Source of the DNA: Beverwykella pulmonaria
Lineage: Eukaryota; Ascomycota; Dothideomycetes; Pleosporales; Melanommataceae
DNA length: 64,000 nt
Assembly: GCA_001599595.1 (NCBI GenBank)
Contig: BCHH01000008.1
Span: forward strand, 1,036,220-1,100,219
Direction of reading: 5' to 3'
The first letter of the stretch is position 1, and each line of letters begins with the position of its first letter. Positions 1 to 10,185 of this stretch are shown in pieces. The translations under genes and the position numbers were made by a program. Under the pieces are notes generated by a model. That model had not been told where the DNA came from. It saw only the letters and a list, made by a program, of their open reading frames with translations, and did no database searches.

Positions 1-1
1 T

Positions 2-757
2 CCGTCGATCAAGTGGTTCTTCATTTCGGCCATCCCCCTTCTTGTCGTGGTCACTATTCTCTGGTACGGAGTCAAACACACTCTCTCCACCCAGCGACAA
101 GACCCGCTACGTCGAGGCGTCTATGAATCGCTCTATTACGATCTCTCAACAAACCATCCTACGCTATGGACCCGCCGAGGACCTCGACAAGGCGTTGTGC
201 CTGTGGGATATTGGAGCGGCATCAAGTGGCGACTCGTAACAAAGTGGTTCGCCGCCGAACGAACACTCACAGCAAAGAGCTACGATCCTGGGGACGAAGA
301 GATGGGAGTCTGGAGCCGCGTAAAGCGATATCTAGTCAAGCGCTGGCTTGGCGGACTCACCGTTCTCCCGCAGTCCAGTGCCGCTCAAGAACAGGGCGAG
401 CCCGAGACCGCGGCAGATATTGCCAACGACCTCGGTGCCGTCGGTGAACTGCTCAACCTCGCTACGCCTATCGCGCTTGCCGACGGCGATCCTACGGCTG
501 CGAGTAGAATACGACACCGCATACCGTTTGATCGATTCAGAAGTTTGAGTCCGACAAGGAGTGATGGGAGGCCGGGTAGTGGGAGGAGTAGTGGGGATGG
601 GGGTGATGGGGCATCGGGGGTCATGGTTGAAGAGAAGGGGACCAGTGAGGATGAAAGGAGCGGGGATGAACGGGATGGGAGGGAGAGCACCTTTGGGAAA
701 CGCCTGTATGCCCCGCTTTATCCTGGGGGCGCGGGGATTGTCGCTGGGGGCTTGTAG
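2..757 (+). CDS. C-terminal part of an unrecognised membrane protein (5' truncated by window edge)
   Basis: The reading frame is open from the first bases of the window to a TAG at 755-757, so the gene starts upstream. The first visible residues form a hydrophobic stretch (FFISAIPLLVVVTILWYG) that looks like a single transmembrane helix. A basic, aromatic-rich segment of about 100 residues follows, then a Ser/Gly/Asp-rich tail of about 90 residues that is probably disordered. I do not recognise the family. The tail has strongly purine-biased codons, unlike the first half, so the exact C-terminus is less certain than the membrane-proximal part. Membrane location is inferred from the one helix only. 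Confidence 0.5.
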   Translation, partial: PSIKWFFISAIPLLVVVTILWYGVKHTLSTQRQDPLRRGVYESLYYDLSTNHPTLWTRRGPRQGVVPVGYWSGIKWRLVTKWFAAERTLTAKSYDPGDEEMGVWSRVKRYLVKRWLGGLTVLPQSSAAQEQGEPETAADIANDLGAVGELLNLATPIALADGDPTAASRIRHRIPFDRFRSLSPTRSDGRPGSGRSSGDGGDGASGVMVEEKGTSEDERSGDERDGRESTFGKRLYAPLYPGGAGIVAGGL

Positions 758-1997
758 ATGGGGAGTGAAGGAGGGCAATGGTAAGACGGACCCGTGTTGG
801 ATGCAATATCTTCATGTTACATATCTTTTATAGCATATTATGACTCTACAGTATAAAAGTATAAAGCTCTCTAGTCTACTTCTGTGATTTGTTCAGAGGA
901 CACTGTGCACGACCGAGTCTCACGGCTTGACGCTCTGGCGTGACACACTTGTTTAGGAATCGACTTCTTATCGTGCACTCACTGTTCTGATTCAACATCA
1001 TGCCTGGGAAGCCACGCAATGCCACGAGCCCCATGTCGCCTCGCTCACTACGTTGTCACTCTCGCAGTGAAAAAGGACCGAGCGGAATATTGAGAAGGGT
1101 GCTGTGTTGTCTTGCAATGTTGAACGCAGTTGCGGACTCGTACTCGCCAACCGTGGCCACCTTGAGAATGTGATCCTCTCCCGTGGTGTACGGATATTCA
1201 AGACAATCAGGACGTAGTCTAAACGCGACTTCTCACACAGCTCCCAGGTGCAGCTATTGAGACAAGAACAAGCATAACTGTGATTTGAACTACAAACCAC
1301 ACAGTGAATAATACAACGCCATAGTGACACCCTCCATGCCGTCCTCCTTAAACGCTGTGCTCCTTGGTGTGATGTATTGGAAGACCGAGCTCTACGAGCT
1401 ACGTAATAAAGAGAAAGAAAAGGGTAATATTCTGGTACGTCGTCGTCTTTGAATAGGGCATCCGTCATATATGCAGTTTAGTAATTTCCTACCCTTCATC
1501 GTCTTGCTCCAAGACTCTTGTTAAACAAGGGACGTTTGCCGCAGCACAATGTTGATACTTTGCACAGGCGATGACGCCTTGTAGATTTTTTTTCTGTCAG
1601 TATTGTTGCCGGTCATCGTCTGACAGTCGTTCGTCCAATTGGGGACGTTAGAGCGGATTCGCATTCCGCTGGAATTTGTTAATAGAAATACCCGGACGGA
1701 TAGCAGCCGGTCAAATAGCACAATGCTCCTGTTGTGATGTTGGAATACCTCCGAAGTTTTGCTATGTATGGGAACACTCCACTATAAAATCCCTTGTCTG
1801 GATCTGTGAATGGAAGATTGCAGCATCTGTGACACTCTGAGGCTGGCCGGCAATTTAGATCCTTCTCGATGCAAAAAGTGCATTAATTGGTGACCTCGAA
1901 GATATCGCCGATGTTCTCAAACTCGAACTTTTCGCAATCGATATCTTGCACGGCGCAAGTACGGCGATTTGCATTTTCTAGTATATATTGCGTATAC
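758..1997. other. Intergenic, no supported gene
   Basis: About 1.2 kb with no reading frame that looks like protein. The antisense frame at 998-1468 has a Cys/Ser/Arg-rich composition without domain character and is treated as chance. AT-rich sequence just after 830 may be the 3' end of the upstream transcript. Confidence 0.5.
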
Positions 1998-2706
1998 TTA
2001 AGCCTGCCAGTCCGGGAAAGAGGCACCACTTTCGTTCTCGATCTTGTCGTTATTCATCGCTTCGTCCACTTGCAACGTAGAATTTGTCCGAGGCAGGGGT
2101 AGGCCATGGCTTTGCTCGGCTCCATTGGGATATTGGGTTGAGGGAATCAAGGTCTGCCCTGGAGGCAGAGTTGGAATCTTGTTGGTGTTCACGTTGGGGC
2201 TGGAGGACACTAATACCCCATTTTGTGAGGATCGCTTCGGAATGACTTTGAAGAGAAGGCGGAGGCGGGGCTTCGTTTGGGCTAAGAAATTGGGTTATGG
2301 GAGTTGAGTTTCGTGAAATGGGTATAGAGTGATTGCTCGCTGTCGTATAGGGGGTGATGCGAGACGTGTTAATATCAGTAATAGACCGCGAGGATGAATG
2401 TGAATTAACACCAAGTTCCATTGTCGGGAACTTGAGGGTAGACAACCGCAAGTAAAGTAAAGAACCACCAGTGGAAAGGTTGCCATTTTCTTCTACCCGA
2501 AGCGCACCAGGTGTGTGGGGAGGTCGGGAACATGCCGTGGGAATGAACAGGGAAAAACACCAGATTCGGATATAAGAGAATCGAGGGGAGATCGTGGTAG
2601 AACGCAAAGAACCACCAGTGGAGAGGCCGCCATTATCATATACTGGAAGCTCATGCTCCACTAATCCCTCATAAACCCAAATTAGTAGCACATAAATCGA
2701 ATGCAC
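1998..2706 (-). CDS. Doubtful low-complexity ORF pair (possible small or decayed gene)
   Basis: Two overlapping minus-strand frames (2050-2706 and 1998-2210) both read as Ser/Thr/Pro/Asn-rich sequence. The shorter one ends in a more protein-like acidic segment (residues NNDKIENESGASFPDWQA). Joining them needs a frameshift or an intron, and the only obvious GT-AG option near 2200 is far too short. A 32-bp imperfect direct repeat (2459-2490 and 2606-2637) lies inside the longer frame and gives the repeated residues LSTGGSL. I do not recognise a family. This could be a rapidly evolving small gene, a decayed gene or chance. Confidence 0.2.
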
Positions 2707-2747
2707 ACGAAGAAGAACAATGGTAGGATCAGTGCGGGTAAAGGTGG

Positions 2748-4717
2748 CTAGATATCCGTCTTCCCACCCATGACCTTGGCAGCCTGAACGGCCTTCATCT
2801 TCTCATTCCAAGCTGGAGCAGGAACCAGTTTCCGCACGGTGCGGACTTCGTCCGAGGCGTATCCAGGGATGCGGATGTTGTAGTTACGCTCAAGGATTAG
2901 CTGGATGTCACGGATGTCGAGTTGGGGAGATTCGCGGAGCTTGGAGAGCTTGCAAGCCCCGGTGATGACGGTGTCGACGAAGTCGTCTGCAAGCTGGAGC
3001 ATTGCCTGTGGTGCTGTTAGTTATACTGAACTACCTGTATGTGGGGTTGAATTAAGCTCACCTCTTCGACCTCTGGAGTGAGGGCCTCTTCAGATCCGCC
3101 GGTGACTTGGCGTACGAGTTCGTCGAGCTTGCGCTTGCTAAGCACACGATCACCTTCGCCCTCGAGCTGAAATGGTGGGAATTTGGCGATGACTGGCTGT
3201 CCCATGGGACCTGGAGCGCCGTTGGTGGGACCACTCATTGTGGGACGAGCCTGGCCCATGCTGACGGGAGTTGGTGTTGTCACGTTTAGCGTACGTGGAA
3301 TGGGCATTTTGGGGTTGTTGAGCTGCTCGCGTTCTCGACTACCTGGGGTGTGGAAGTTTCCCTGACCACCGCCGGCCTGCATAGGAGTAGCAGTGCGGGG
3401 AGGTTCGGTATTCGAGTACGACCGCTGCGCGGCGCTGACAGCGGCTTGGTGCGAAAGAGGAACAGGTGGACCGGCGGCGTTTGAAGTGGCTGATTGCGGG
3501 TGCGGTGAGTTGGTCTGCTGCTGCTGGTGGGCGTTCGCTTGAGTGGGATTTATTTGGGGTCGCACGGGCTGCTGCGGCTGGCTAGGCTGGGTGAATGACT
3601 GCGCTTGGTTCTGCTGGTGAATCTGCTGTGGGTGGGGAGCGGGTGGCTGTCTCAGAGGTTGTTGCTGGTTGACTGGAGGTGTTGGAATATGCGCGTTTTG
3701 CGACTGTTGCTGCTGCGGAGCACCACTACCACCGCTTGCCATGTTGGAGAATTGTTGTGGTGTGAGTTGGGGCTGCCCCCCGCCTTCGACCTTGATTTGC
3801 GGTTCCTCTTTGACAATGTTCGGCTGAGATGCTGTGCGTTGAGGCTGTATGGGTGTCTGTTGAGGTTGCTGCTGCCCAGGCGCTTGAGGCTGTTGCTGCT
3901 GTTGCTGTGCGCGTCTTAGCTCGTGTTCTCTCTTCCATTGCATCTGCCGCTTCCTGAAAGTCTCGACGAACTCCTTTGCGCTGTCGTATTCCTGCTGAAT
4001 TTGCTGCTTCTGGTTGATCAATTCTGCAGGAACCTCCTGGCCCGTCTTTTGCCGTTGTTCAATCATGTTGTTAAGCATCTTTATGCGGTGGGTCGCCTTT
4101 TGCTGCTTGTTCAGCGCCATGAGGTAACTGTTTTTAAAATCCTTCAACTTCTGGTCGCCTTCTGGTGTCCCAGCGTGTGGGCCCGTAACCGGTAAGTGGA
4201 AGGGAAAGTTTGCCACATGCTTAATGATCTCAGGGTCGATCTGAGCCTGGGGGTTTTGTCCTTGGGGACGAGGCTGTCCGGGTTGTGCAGCCTGTCCTGG
4301 ATTTGAAGGTTGTTGGGGTTGAGGATTTGGCTTCTGTTGCTGAGCTGACTGGGGCGATGATTGTTGACCGTTGCCATTTCCGCTCCCAGGCTGCTGCTGC
4401 TGAGGTTGCCCTTGTGGGTTTTGTTGGTTTGCCTGCTGCTGCTGTGCTTGTGCTTGTGCTTGTTGCTTAAGCTTTGCGCGGTAATATTTCTCTTGAGCAA
4501 TGAGTTTCTGTGACCATTCATGTAGTTTTGCGCGAGCCTGCTGGTATTCCGGGCCTCCTGTGTTGCTATTCATAGTATTCCAGTAGCCCGCTAGTACTGG
4601 CCGATATTTCTGCTTCTGGTCTTCGCTGAGATGCTGGAGCCTGGCCACATCTTCAGCCTTGATCAGCTGTATGTTCTGGTTGGGGCCCTGTGACCCTTGG
4701 GCTTGCGGGTTGCTCAT
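2748..4717 (-). CDS. TAF12: TFIID/SAGA subunit TAF12 (histone-fold, glutamine-rich)
   Basis: Two exons: 4717-3062 and 3005-2748, with an intron from gtgagc to cacag (56 bp, phase 0), giving 637 residues. The C-terminal histone fold spans the junction at roughly residues 522-600. It starts around [13 protein letters not shown] and continues into [20 protein letters not shown] and [16 protein letters not shown], the signature of TAF12. TAF12 pairs with TAF4 in TFIID and with Ada1 in SAGA, in the nucleus. The first 500 residues are mostly Gln/Pro/Asn-rich with CAG-type runs, much longer than the animal orthologue but usual for filamentous fungi. Two basic helical patches (about residues 60-85 and 185-270) interrupt the low complexity. 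The ATG at 4717 is the first in frame after an open upstream region. The family call is firm; glutamine-tract length may vary between strains. Confidence 0.95.
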
Positions 4718-5212
4718 TTTCGAGGATGCGGGGAGGGAGAGGCCTCCTGCGGGGAGCTTTAAGGTCGCGTTGCAGTCGCTTGGGGAAGTTGTCCGACGTG
4801 CGATGGGGGTCTGGTGAGTGCGGCGGTATTGATGGAGATTTGATGGCGGCGAGAGTGTGAAGTGTGAGCGGGGTTGGGGGTGATTTGATTGATGGTGGTT
4901 TGTGAGGGATGGTGGGCCACAAGTTTGCGAATGTCAATGAACGCGCTAGGCCTTGGCGTCGGCCCTTGTTGCCTTACTTCAAACATTGACTATATTCTGC
5001 ATCACGTGCGACACATTGAATCATACAAACGTGGCTCAGAACTATTCTACTGTGTGAAGAACTCAGATAAGATGAAATAGACAAGATTAAACGCGTTTGC
5101 TTCTCCTAGTTGATGGTAACTGCACAACAAATTTATCAGTCGCTACCCAGCTCATGATATTACAGGTAATATTTCTTGACCCTAGTGACTACATAATACA
5201 ATATTCTCAAGA
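4718..5212. other. Intergenic: TAF12 upstream region and 3' flank of the phospholipase gene
   Basis: About 0.5 kb. It must hold the TAF12 promoter and the 3' end of the gene at 5213. I see no clear TATA box or repeat. Confidence 0.5.
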
Positions 5213-6724
5213 TTACGACATCTCCTGAGCAGCAGCCTTCCCATTCACTTCCATTGCCAGAGCTTTCATATTCTTGACCTCCCATTCAAACTCCCTCAGC
5301 GCCCTCAACTCGCTGCTGACAAACAGACCGCCCATCAGGCCATCTATCACACCGGCGCTCAAGCCGAATCCGCTCAAAAACATCAAGATGAAAGAGACGT
5401 AGTTGTGTGGGGACCACCACACGCCAACCAGACACCCAATAAAAATGGAGAGCTGGTATCCGAAATGGCCGAGCCGTAGTCGACGCTGGATGCGCTCGCG
5501 CACTTCATACTTCGAGACATTGGCAAGAATCTCGTCGTATACTTCAAGAGGGAGATATGTCTCCTGAAGTGCCCATACGCCGTTCTCAAGAGACGATGGT
5601 GATTGGGGGGTGCTGCGGGTTAATGTAGCCTCGACTGAGAAGTGGTCACTCAGAGAGCAATGCAGAGTCGGATGTCGCATGGTCATGCCCACATTTGCGC
5701 TTGCGAGCGTCCATTCCGCAGTTGGTACTCCAGTAGCTGCATCATGGCGTGAGCCGCTGCTGAAGAATATGTAATCCAGTCGTTTTGCATTCGGGTCTGC
5801 CACAGACGGTTCGATGACAACATTCTCACCCTTGGCTAGGCGTTTCTTATGCGCCTTGTTCCACCTCCAGGTGTTGAGTGCGCTGTCACAGGTGGCGCCG
5901 TTGACAGTGATATTGAACTCGGCGTTTGGCATGGGCACACCCCTCTCCTGCTCTACTCTGTCTTTTGCTGCGCCGACCGAGGATTCGGGGTGGAGTATGC
6001 GCCAGACGTCTCGGGCGGGCGAGTGAGTCTCTATGATGCGGTGGGCTAGCGACAGTGGTACCATGTTGAAGTCGCCGAGACCTATGACCAAATGTCCGCG
6101 CTCAGCAGCTCCGCGCATGAGCTTAGCTATCTCCCAAGCTTGGGCTGTTCGGTGGACTAGGTAGGAATCGTGTGGTTCAGTCTCATACGGGGCATGGAGC
6201 TATTTTTTTTGGCGGTCAGCGTCGACGGGTCACAGGAGCTTACAACCAAACGTGGGGGGCGTTACATGTGTGCAGAAGACCTCCGCGATATCTCTCCGTG
6301 TGGGACCCATCCGTATCCGCGCACATGCAACGCCCTTTCCCACATACCAATCCCCTCTATAGAAGGCGGCGGGTCGTCCATTGAGCGGGTACGGCACCAT
6401 GTTGCTCTCTACAATCGGCCATCGAGATAGAATCGCCAACCCGCCACCAAATATGCCGCTATAGTAGAACTTCCCATAGGGAAGGAAGTTTTTGGTCTTC
6501 TCCCGAATGGCATTGTAGTCCTGCTGGGTCCAGCACTCCTGAAGACCGACAATGTCTGGCTGCGGGTCGGCGACAGCGATTTGGTTTCCAATCTCAGCTA
6601 GGCGCTCGTTCCGGAGTGTAGCGATATATTTGAGGCCCCAACAGTTGAGAGATAGCACCCGCAGGTTAGACGGCGGATACGTTGGGTGTTCGGCCATGAA
6701 AGGCGATGGAGGAGGGTCGCACAT
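5213..6724 (-). CDS. ISC1: Inositol phosphosphingolipid phospholipase C (ISC1 / neutral sphingomyelinase type)
   Basis: Two exons, 6724-6266 and 6199-5213, joined across a 66-bp intron (gtaacg to atag) that rebuilds THLHAPY; 481 residues, close to yeast Isc1 (477). The enzyme hydrolyses inositol phosphosphingolipids to ceramide. The endonuclease/exonuclease/phosphatase fold is complete: Asn27 in LSLNCWG, metal-binding Glu63 in LQECW, Asp196 and Asn198 in GLGDFN, and Asp338-His339 in LSDHFS. Two predicted membrane helices near residues 399-416 and 421-442 match the C-terminal anchor that places this family on membranes. A second in-frame Met at residue 10 (position 6697) could be the true start. 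It lies upstream of TAF12 on the same strand without any sign of co-transcription. Confidence 0.94.
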
Positions 6725-7038
6725 GGAGTGTGGAAAAGAATGTAGCCTAACAGTTTGGCAGTCTAGCAGCTCCAGGGGAACGTTGAAACGGCGTTGAGCT
6801 GTGGCAGGGATCAGGGCTCAGCCGTCACCTAATTACGGAAAGCGCTTTTTGTACCGAGTGATGACAACGACTCGTCAACCGACTCTCGAGGCTTTAAACT
6901 AGGAACTTTCGACGCGACTATTCTGGGCATGACGCTAAAGGAGCAAGCAGCGAAGGCTCATCGTTATAATAATAGACTACATTTCATCCTACGTCTTCTT
7001 CCATCAAACCCGTTCCGAAGCCTATTTTGTAGCTCAGG
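6725..7038. other. Intergenic: promoter of the phospholipase gene
   Basis: About 0.3 kb between the oxygenase stop and the ISC1 start. No clear motif recognised. Confidence 0.5.
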
Positions 7039-8301
7039 TCAACCGCATTCCACTACCCTTGTGAACCTGGTTGAAGGTGCAGCATTCGGCTCAAAGTCTG
7101 GAAGACCTAGACTTGGAAATACCCTCTGAACTTTCCGCGCCAAATATTGTGACCAGCTCCCATTAACCTCACGAAACGTTGTAGTGGCCCATCGTAGCTC
7201 GGCCAGCCGCTTCTCCTCATCAGACAGCGGCGGAAGATGTTCTAGTGCCAGACGCTTCATCTCAGCGTTCCAGGCAAAGTCGAAAAAAAGTGGAAAGGAG
7301 AAGCGAGGTTGGGACCCTGGCGCGGGTCGGCGGACGCGGTGGGGACGGGATCGGTAGCGGCCGGACGTTAGCTGGTCGAACATGTCGCCAACTGCTCACG
7401 AGCTGGCTTTCAGCGAACGATGGACGGAAATGCAGGGAAAGCTGTTGCTTACCGTTTACTACGAACGAGTTCTCGACTAATGGAACGTCCACCCACACAT
7501 TAGACGGTGAGAGGATCTTTAGGAGCACCGTAAGTACCCAACAGTATTAGAGAGGGTCTAAATCGCGATTATACTGACCTGTAGGCCGGGTGAGTCCACC
7601 TTGAGGATGGTAAGATAACCGAAATCTACGGCCAGCGATTAGCTGATTTCCGAGAAGGGGGGTCGTTGAGCCGTCTAACCCGTATGTTCGCCAATACCGA
7701 AGCCCTCGTCACTATTTCCATCCGGCCTATTCACAAAGTGGTTTTCGATGGGCGCATACTTGAAGCATCGAAAGAGCACTACTGGCTCCGGCTCCAGCAA
7801 AAGCTTACTTAACTCCCCTTCATTTAAGCCCAAACATAGCGAGAATATGTCCGTAAGTGTTTTTCCTAGCTTCGTCACTTCATTGACATAGTCTAGCACT
7901 TTACGACGCATAGTGGGAAGAACCTGGTCAGGAAACTGGTTCTTGCCGTGTAGTGGCTGACCGACGAGCGGGTGGTCATCAGCATGCTCGGGGCCGATAT
8001 ACAGGCCTTCCTTCCAGTCAACGTGTCCGTGTGTACACTCGCCGCCGAGCGGCATGTACCCGCGCCACGCTACGCCCCCATTGCACACGTCAAGGGCTGT
8101 CTTGTGTTCAAGAGGTAGGTCAAAGAAGTCCTTCGTGACGGAGAGGAGGGATGATTGAATATGAGTAGAGACCTCGGTACCCGTGACGAGGAAGAAGCCC
8201 CAAGTGGAAGCGGCAGCGTGTATGGCGCGTTGGGTTTCCAGGGAATGCGACCCTGCGATATGGTACGCCGCTAGATTAACGATGGGAATTTGCTCGGCCA
8301 T
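7039..8301 (-). CDS. 2-oxoglutarate/Fe(II)-dependent dioxygenase (isopenicillin-N-synthase-like)
   Basis: Four exons: 8301-7680, 7625-7579, 7516-7453 and 7391-7039. The splices restore the family sequence GEHT-DFGYLTIL, then LQILSPSNVWVDVP, then VVN-VGDM. The product is 361 residues from this ATG (MAEQIPIVNL). An upstream in-frame ATG at 8322 would add seven residues but sits almost at the edge of a palindromic element, so I prefer 8301. The non-haem iron triad is present: His and Asp in the HTD split by intron 1, and His in RSRPHRV. The 2-oxoglutarate-binding Arg-x-Ser is in PRFSF. The N-terminal DIOX_N region (IPIVNLAAYHI) is also visible. Substrate is unknown: such enzymes serve secondary metabolism, hormone-like small-molecule turnover and nucleobase metabolism. 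No other biosynthetic genes adjoin it. Confidence 0.88.
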
Positions 8302-8325
8302 ACTTGGGATGTAGTTATTCATTAA

Positions 8326-8435
8326 TCAGACCCTCTGGAGAGATCCACTCATCCGTATTGCCAAGCGCCGCCATCGTACTAGCGCCGTATTTATCGTATT
8401 ATTACCGAATGAGCGAATCTCTCCAGAGGGTCTGA
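8326..8435. repeat. 110-bp palindromic element (possible small MITE) just upstream of the oxygenase start
   Basis: The 19-bp arms TCAGACCCTCTGGAGAGAT (8326-8344) and its exact reverse complement (8417-8435) face each other. Further inward the pairing continues imperfectly through CTCAT. The element would fold into a long hairpin. I see no clear target-site duplication. It lies 25 bp upstream of the oxygenase ATG, so it probably contributes the 5' untranslated region or core promoter. Confidence 0.7.
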
Positions 8436-8824
8436 GGTAATTTGGTAGTCCTTTGTAAGCAACTCACCTTGTTACAAGTCTTTCACCTCACAACTTTGAG
8501 GGACCTATCTCTCCCCCACCACGGCTTCTCCACAGGTCCTCTACAGATCTTGTCTTTAGCAAGAGGGCCTAAAACATCCTTGATTAGTATTTTTTGTGTA
8601 TTGTGCAGAGGGAGGCGATGCAGGACCTTAGAAGTAAGACAGCGTTTGACTGCGGATTAGGTGAGTCACGTAACAGAAATTAACTCCTTGCCTTTAACTA
8701 TGTGACTCTACTACCACACCTTGTATCAAATTTCTGTAAGCTGGAGGTGTTTCGCGTACTTATAGCAAAATAGCTCCAATTTACAGCTTTTTAATAGCCT
8801 ATCTAGTTGTTAAATAGTGGCTCA
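8436..8824. other. AT-leaning spacer, probably upstream part of the decayed transposon
   Basis: No supported gene. It may be degraded 5' sequence of the pogo-type element that becomes recognisable at 8825, but no protein similarity is readable here. Confidence 0.35.
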
Positions 8825-9526
8825 GTGCACTACATTGGCTCCTCGAGCACCTGGCCCCTCACATTCTACAGGAAGCAGTGGCTTAGATTTAGCATCAAAC
8901 ACTACAACCTAGGCCTTAATCCTTTTGAGTATATGACAATCCTATATATGCTCTATTAGGTAGTTGAATCTTGGCTGCTTAATATCAAGGATTCAACAAT
9001 TCTTAACTGCTATATCAAGAGCACCTGTATCCCAAAGCGGTGGCAGGATCCTAGAGATGCTAGACCAGATGGAGACGAGCCAGTTGAGACCTTATATCAG
9101 GCTGCTACTCAGGCTGGTCAGATCTATGATGCTATGGCTATTGATAACTTTCTGAATCCATTGGACGAGGATATTGAGGAGGAGGAGGAAGTTACCTCGC
9201 TACAGGATATTATTGCTGCTCAGCTAGGGACGGTTCATGCAGAGGAGGAGGAGGAGGAGGTAATACCTCCTCCTATTCCTAGCGTCTCGGAAGCTCTTCA
9301 GGCTGTACAGACGCTACTTCACTATCAGGAGTATCAAGAAGCTGTAAAGTACGATGATATATTGTACATGAAAAGGCTAGAGAGGTCGTTGATAACCTTG
9401 TCGATCAGAAATATGAGGCAGTCGACGATATCAGAGTGGCTGCAGGCTCCCCTGCCAGGTAGCCAAGGACAGCCAAGAGCATATTTGTCAGCATCGATTG
9501 AACGATATTTCGATATAACGATATAA
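8825..9526 (+). pseudogene. Decayed pogo/Fot1-type (DDE_1, CENP-B-like) transposase, C-terminal half
   Basis: One frame reads through YRKQWLRFSIKHYNLGLNPF, then a TAG at 8957-8959 where Trp is expected (LY-stop-VVESW), then STILNCYIKST. It continues into an acidic Glu-rich tail and a final block with SVSEALQAVQTLLHYQEYQE. This order (basic helix, Trp-containing helix, TI-x-x-C-x-x-KST, acidic linker, final coiled helix) is typical of the region after the DDE catalytic core in fungal pogo/Fot1 transposases. The DDE core itself is not recognisable upstream. The stop is a TGG-to-TAG change, as expected from RIP. It is a relic, not a gene, although the tail alone gives an uninterrupted frame of 130 codons from 9134. 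Confidence 0.72.
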
Positions 9527-9545
9527 AATTGTGTGTACGGATTAA

Positions 9546-9567
9546 CCGTTATAACGAGAGTCTACTG
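9546..9567 (-). repeat. Putative terminal inverted repeat at the right end of the pogo-type relic
   Basis: Read on the minus strand, 9567-9546 begins CAGTAGACTCTCG. Tc1/mariner/pogo elements typically start with CAGT and are flanked by a TA target duplication, and a TA follows here at 9568-9569. The matching left end was not found, consistent with a truncated or strongly mutated copy. Confidence 0.5.
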
Positions 9568-9569
9568 TA

Positions 9570-9854
9570 CTCATGTCGGAAATCGTATTATAGCCGCCCA
9601 ATGAGGTTGGAATTGAGTATGAACTTCTGGGAGCGTCTCATGAAAGTAAAGGCTCATAGTGGTGATAGCAACAATCACGGATGAGGCTCTATTACAATTA
9701 CATTTCATCTCTAGCCTCTGATAAGAAGAATAAAGGTGTAGGCAAAATTTTGACTGCGAAGGAATATCAGCTGTCATTGGCTGTATACCCTGTTTCGCCA
9801 CCTGATGATCGTTACAACCTCATTGGGCGGCTATAATACGATTTCCGACATGAG
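9570..9854. mobile_element. 285-bp MITE with perfect ~40-bp terminal inverted repeats and TA target duplication
   Basis: The sequence beginning CTCATGTCGGAAATCG at 9570 recurs as an exact reverse complement ending at 9854. Pairing extends about 40 bp inward, to CCAATGAGGTTG at 9598-9609 and its mate at 9815-9826. TA dinucleotides at 9568-9569 and 9855-9856 flank the element. The interior has no transposase, so it is non-autonomous; the TA duplication points to a Tc1/mariner-type mobiliser. The left TA is also the TA at the end of the pogo-type relic, so the two elements abut at a shared target site. Confidence 0.9.
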
Positions 9855-9856
9855 TA

Positions 9857-10185
9857 CAACAAGCGTGCGCATCGCGCGAGCATAGTGATAGGGTCTAGGC
9901 AGCCGAGGTATTGCTAACATGACCTAAGCACGTTTACCGTACGCAGCCGTTACATTTCAAGGCACGGCCACGGAAGAACCGCCAACGCCGACATGGCTTG
10001 GCGGGCTTCGCAAACGCCAAACCTTTGTGGTTTTCCTCGGTACCAAAAAAAGCTACTGCCCAAAACCTCACTCTCGCTTCCCATAGTCACCGCCTTCTCT
10101 TTTTGGACTTGCCGATTGACGCGCCGAAGGCAGTATAATTCACCTCCGCGCTCCGCACCAAAACCAAGCCAAACCCTCCACCATC
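9857..10185. other. Promoter region of the WD40 gene
   Basis: About 330 bp between the MITE and the WD40 start codon. It is C-rich close to the ATG. No individual motif can be assigned. Confidence 0.5.

Noticed and set aside
998..1468. 156-codon minus-strand frame
   Set aside because: Cys/Ser/Arg-rich without any conserved-looking block.
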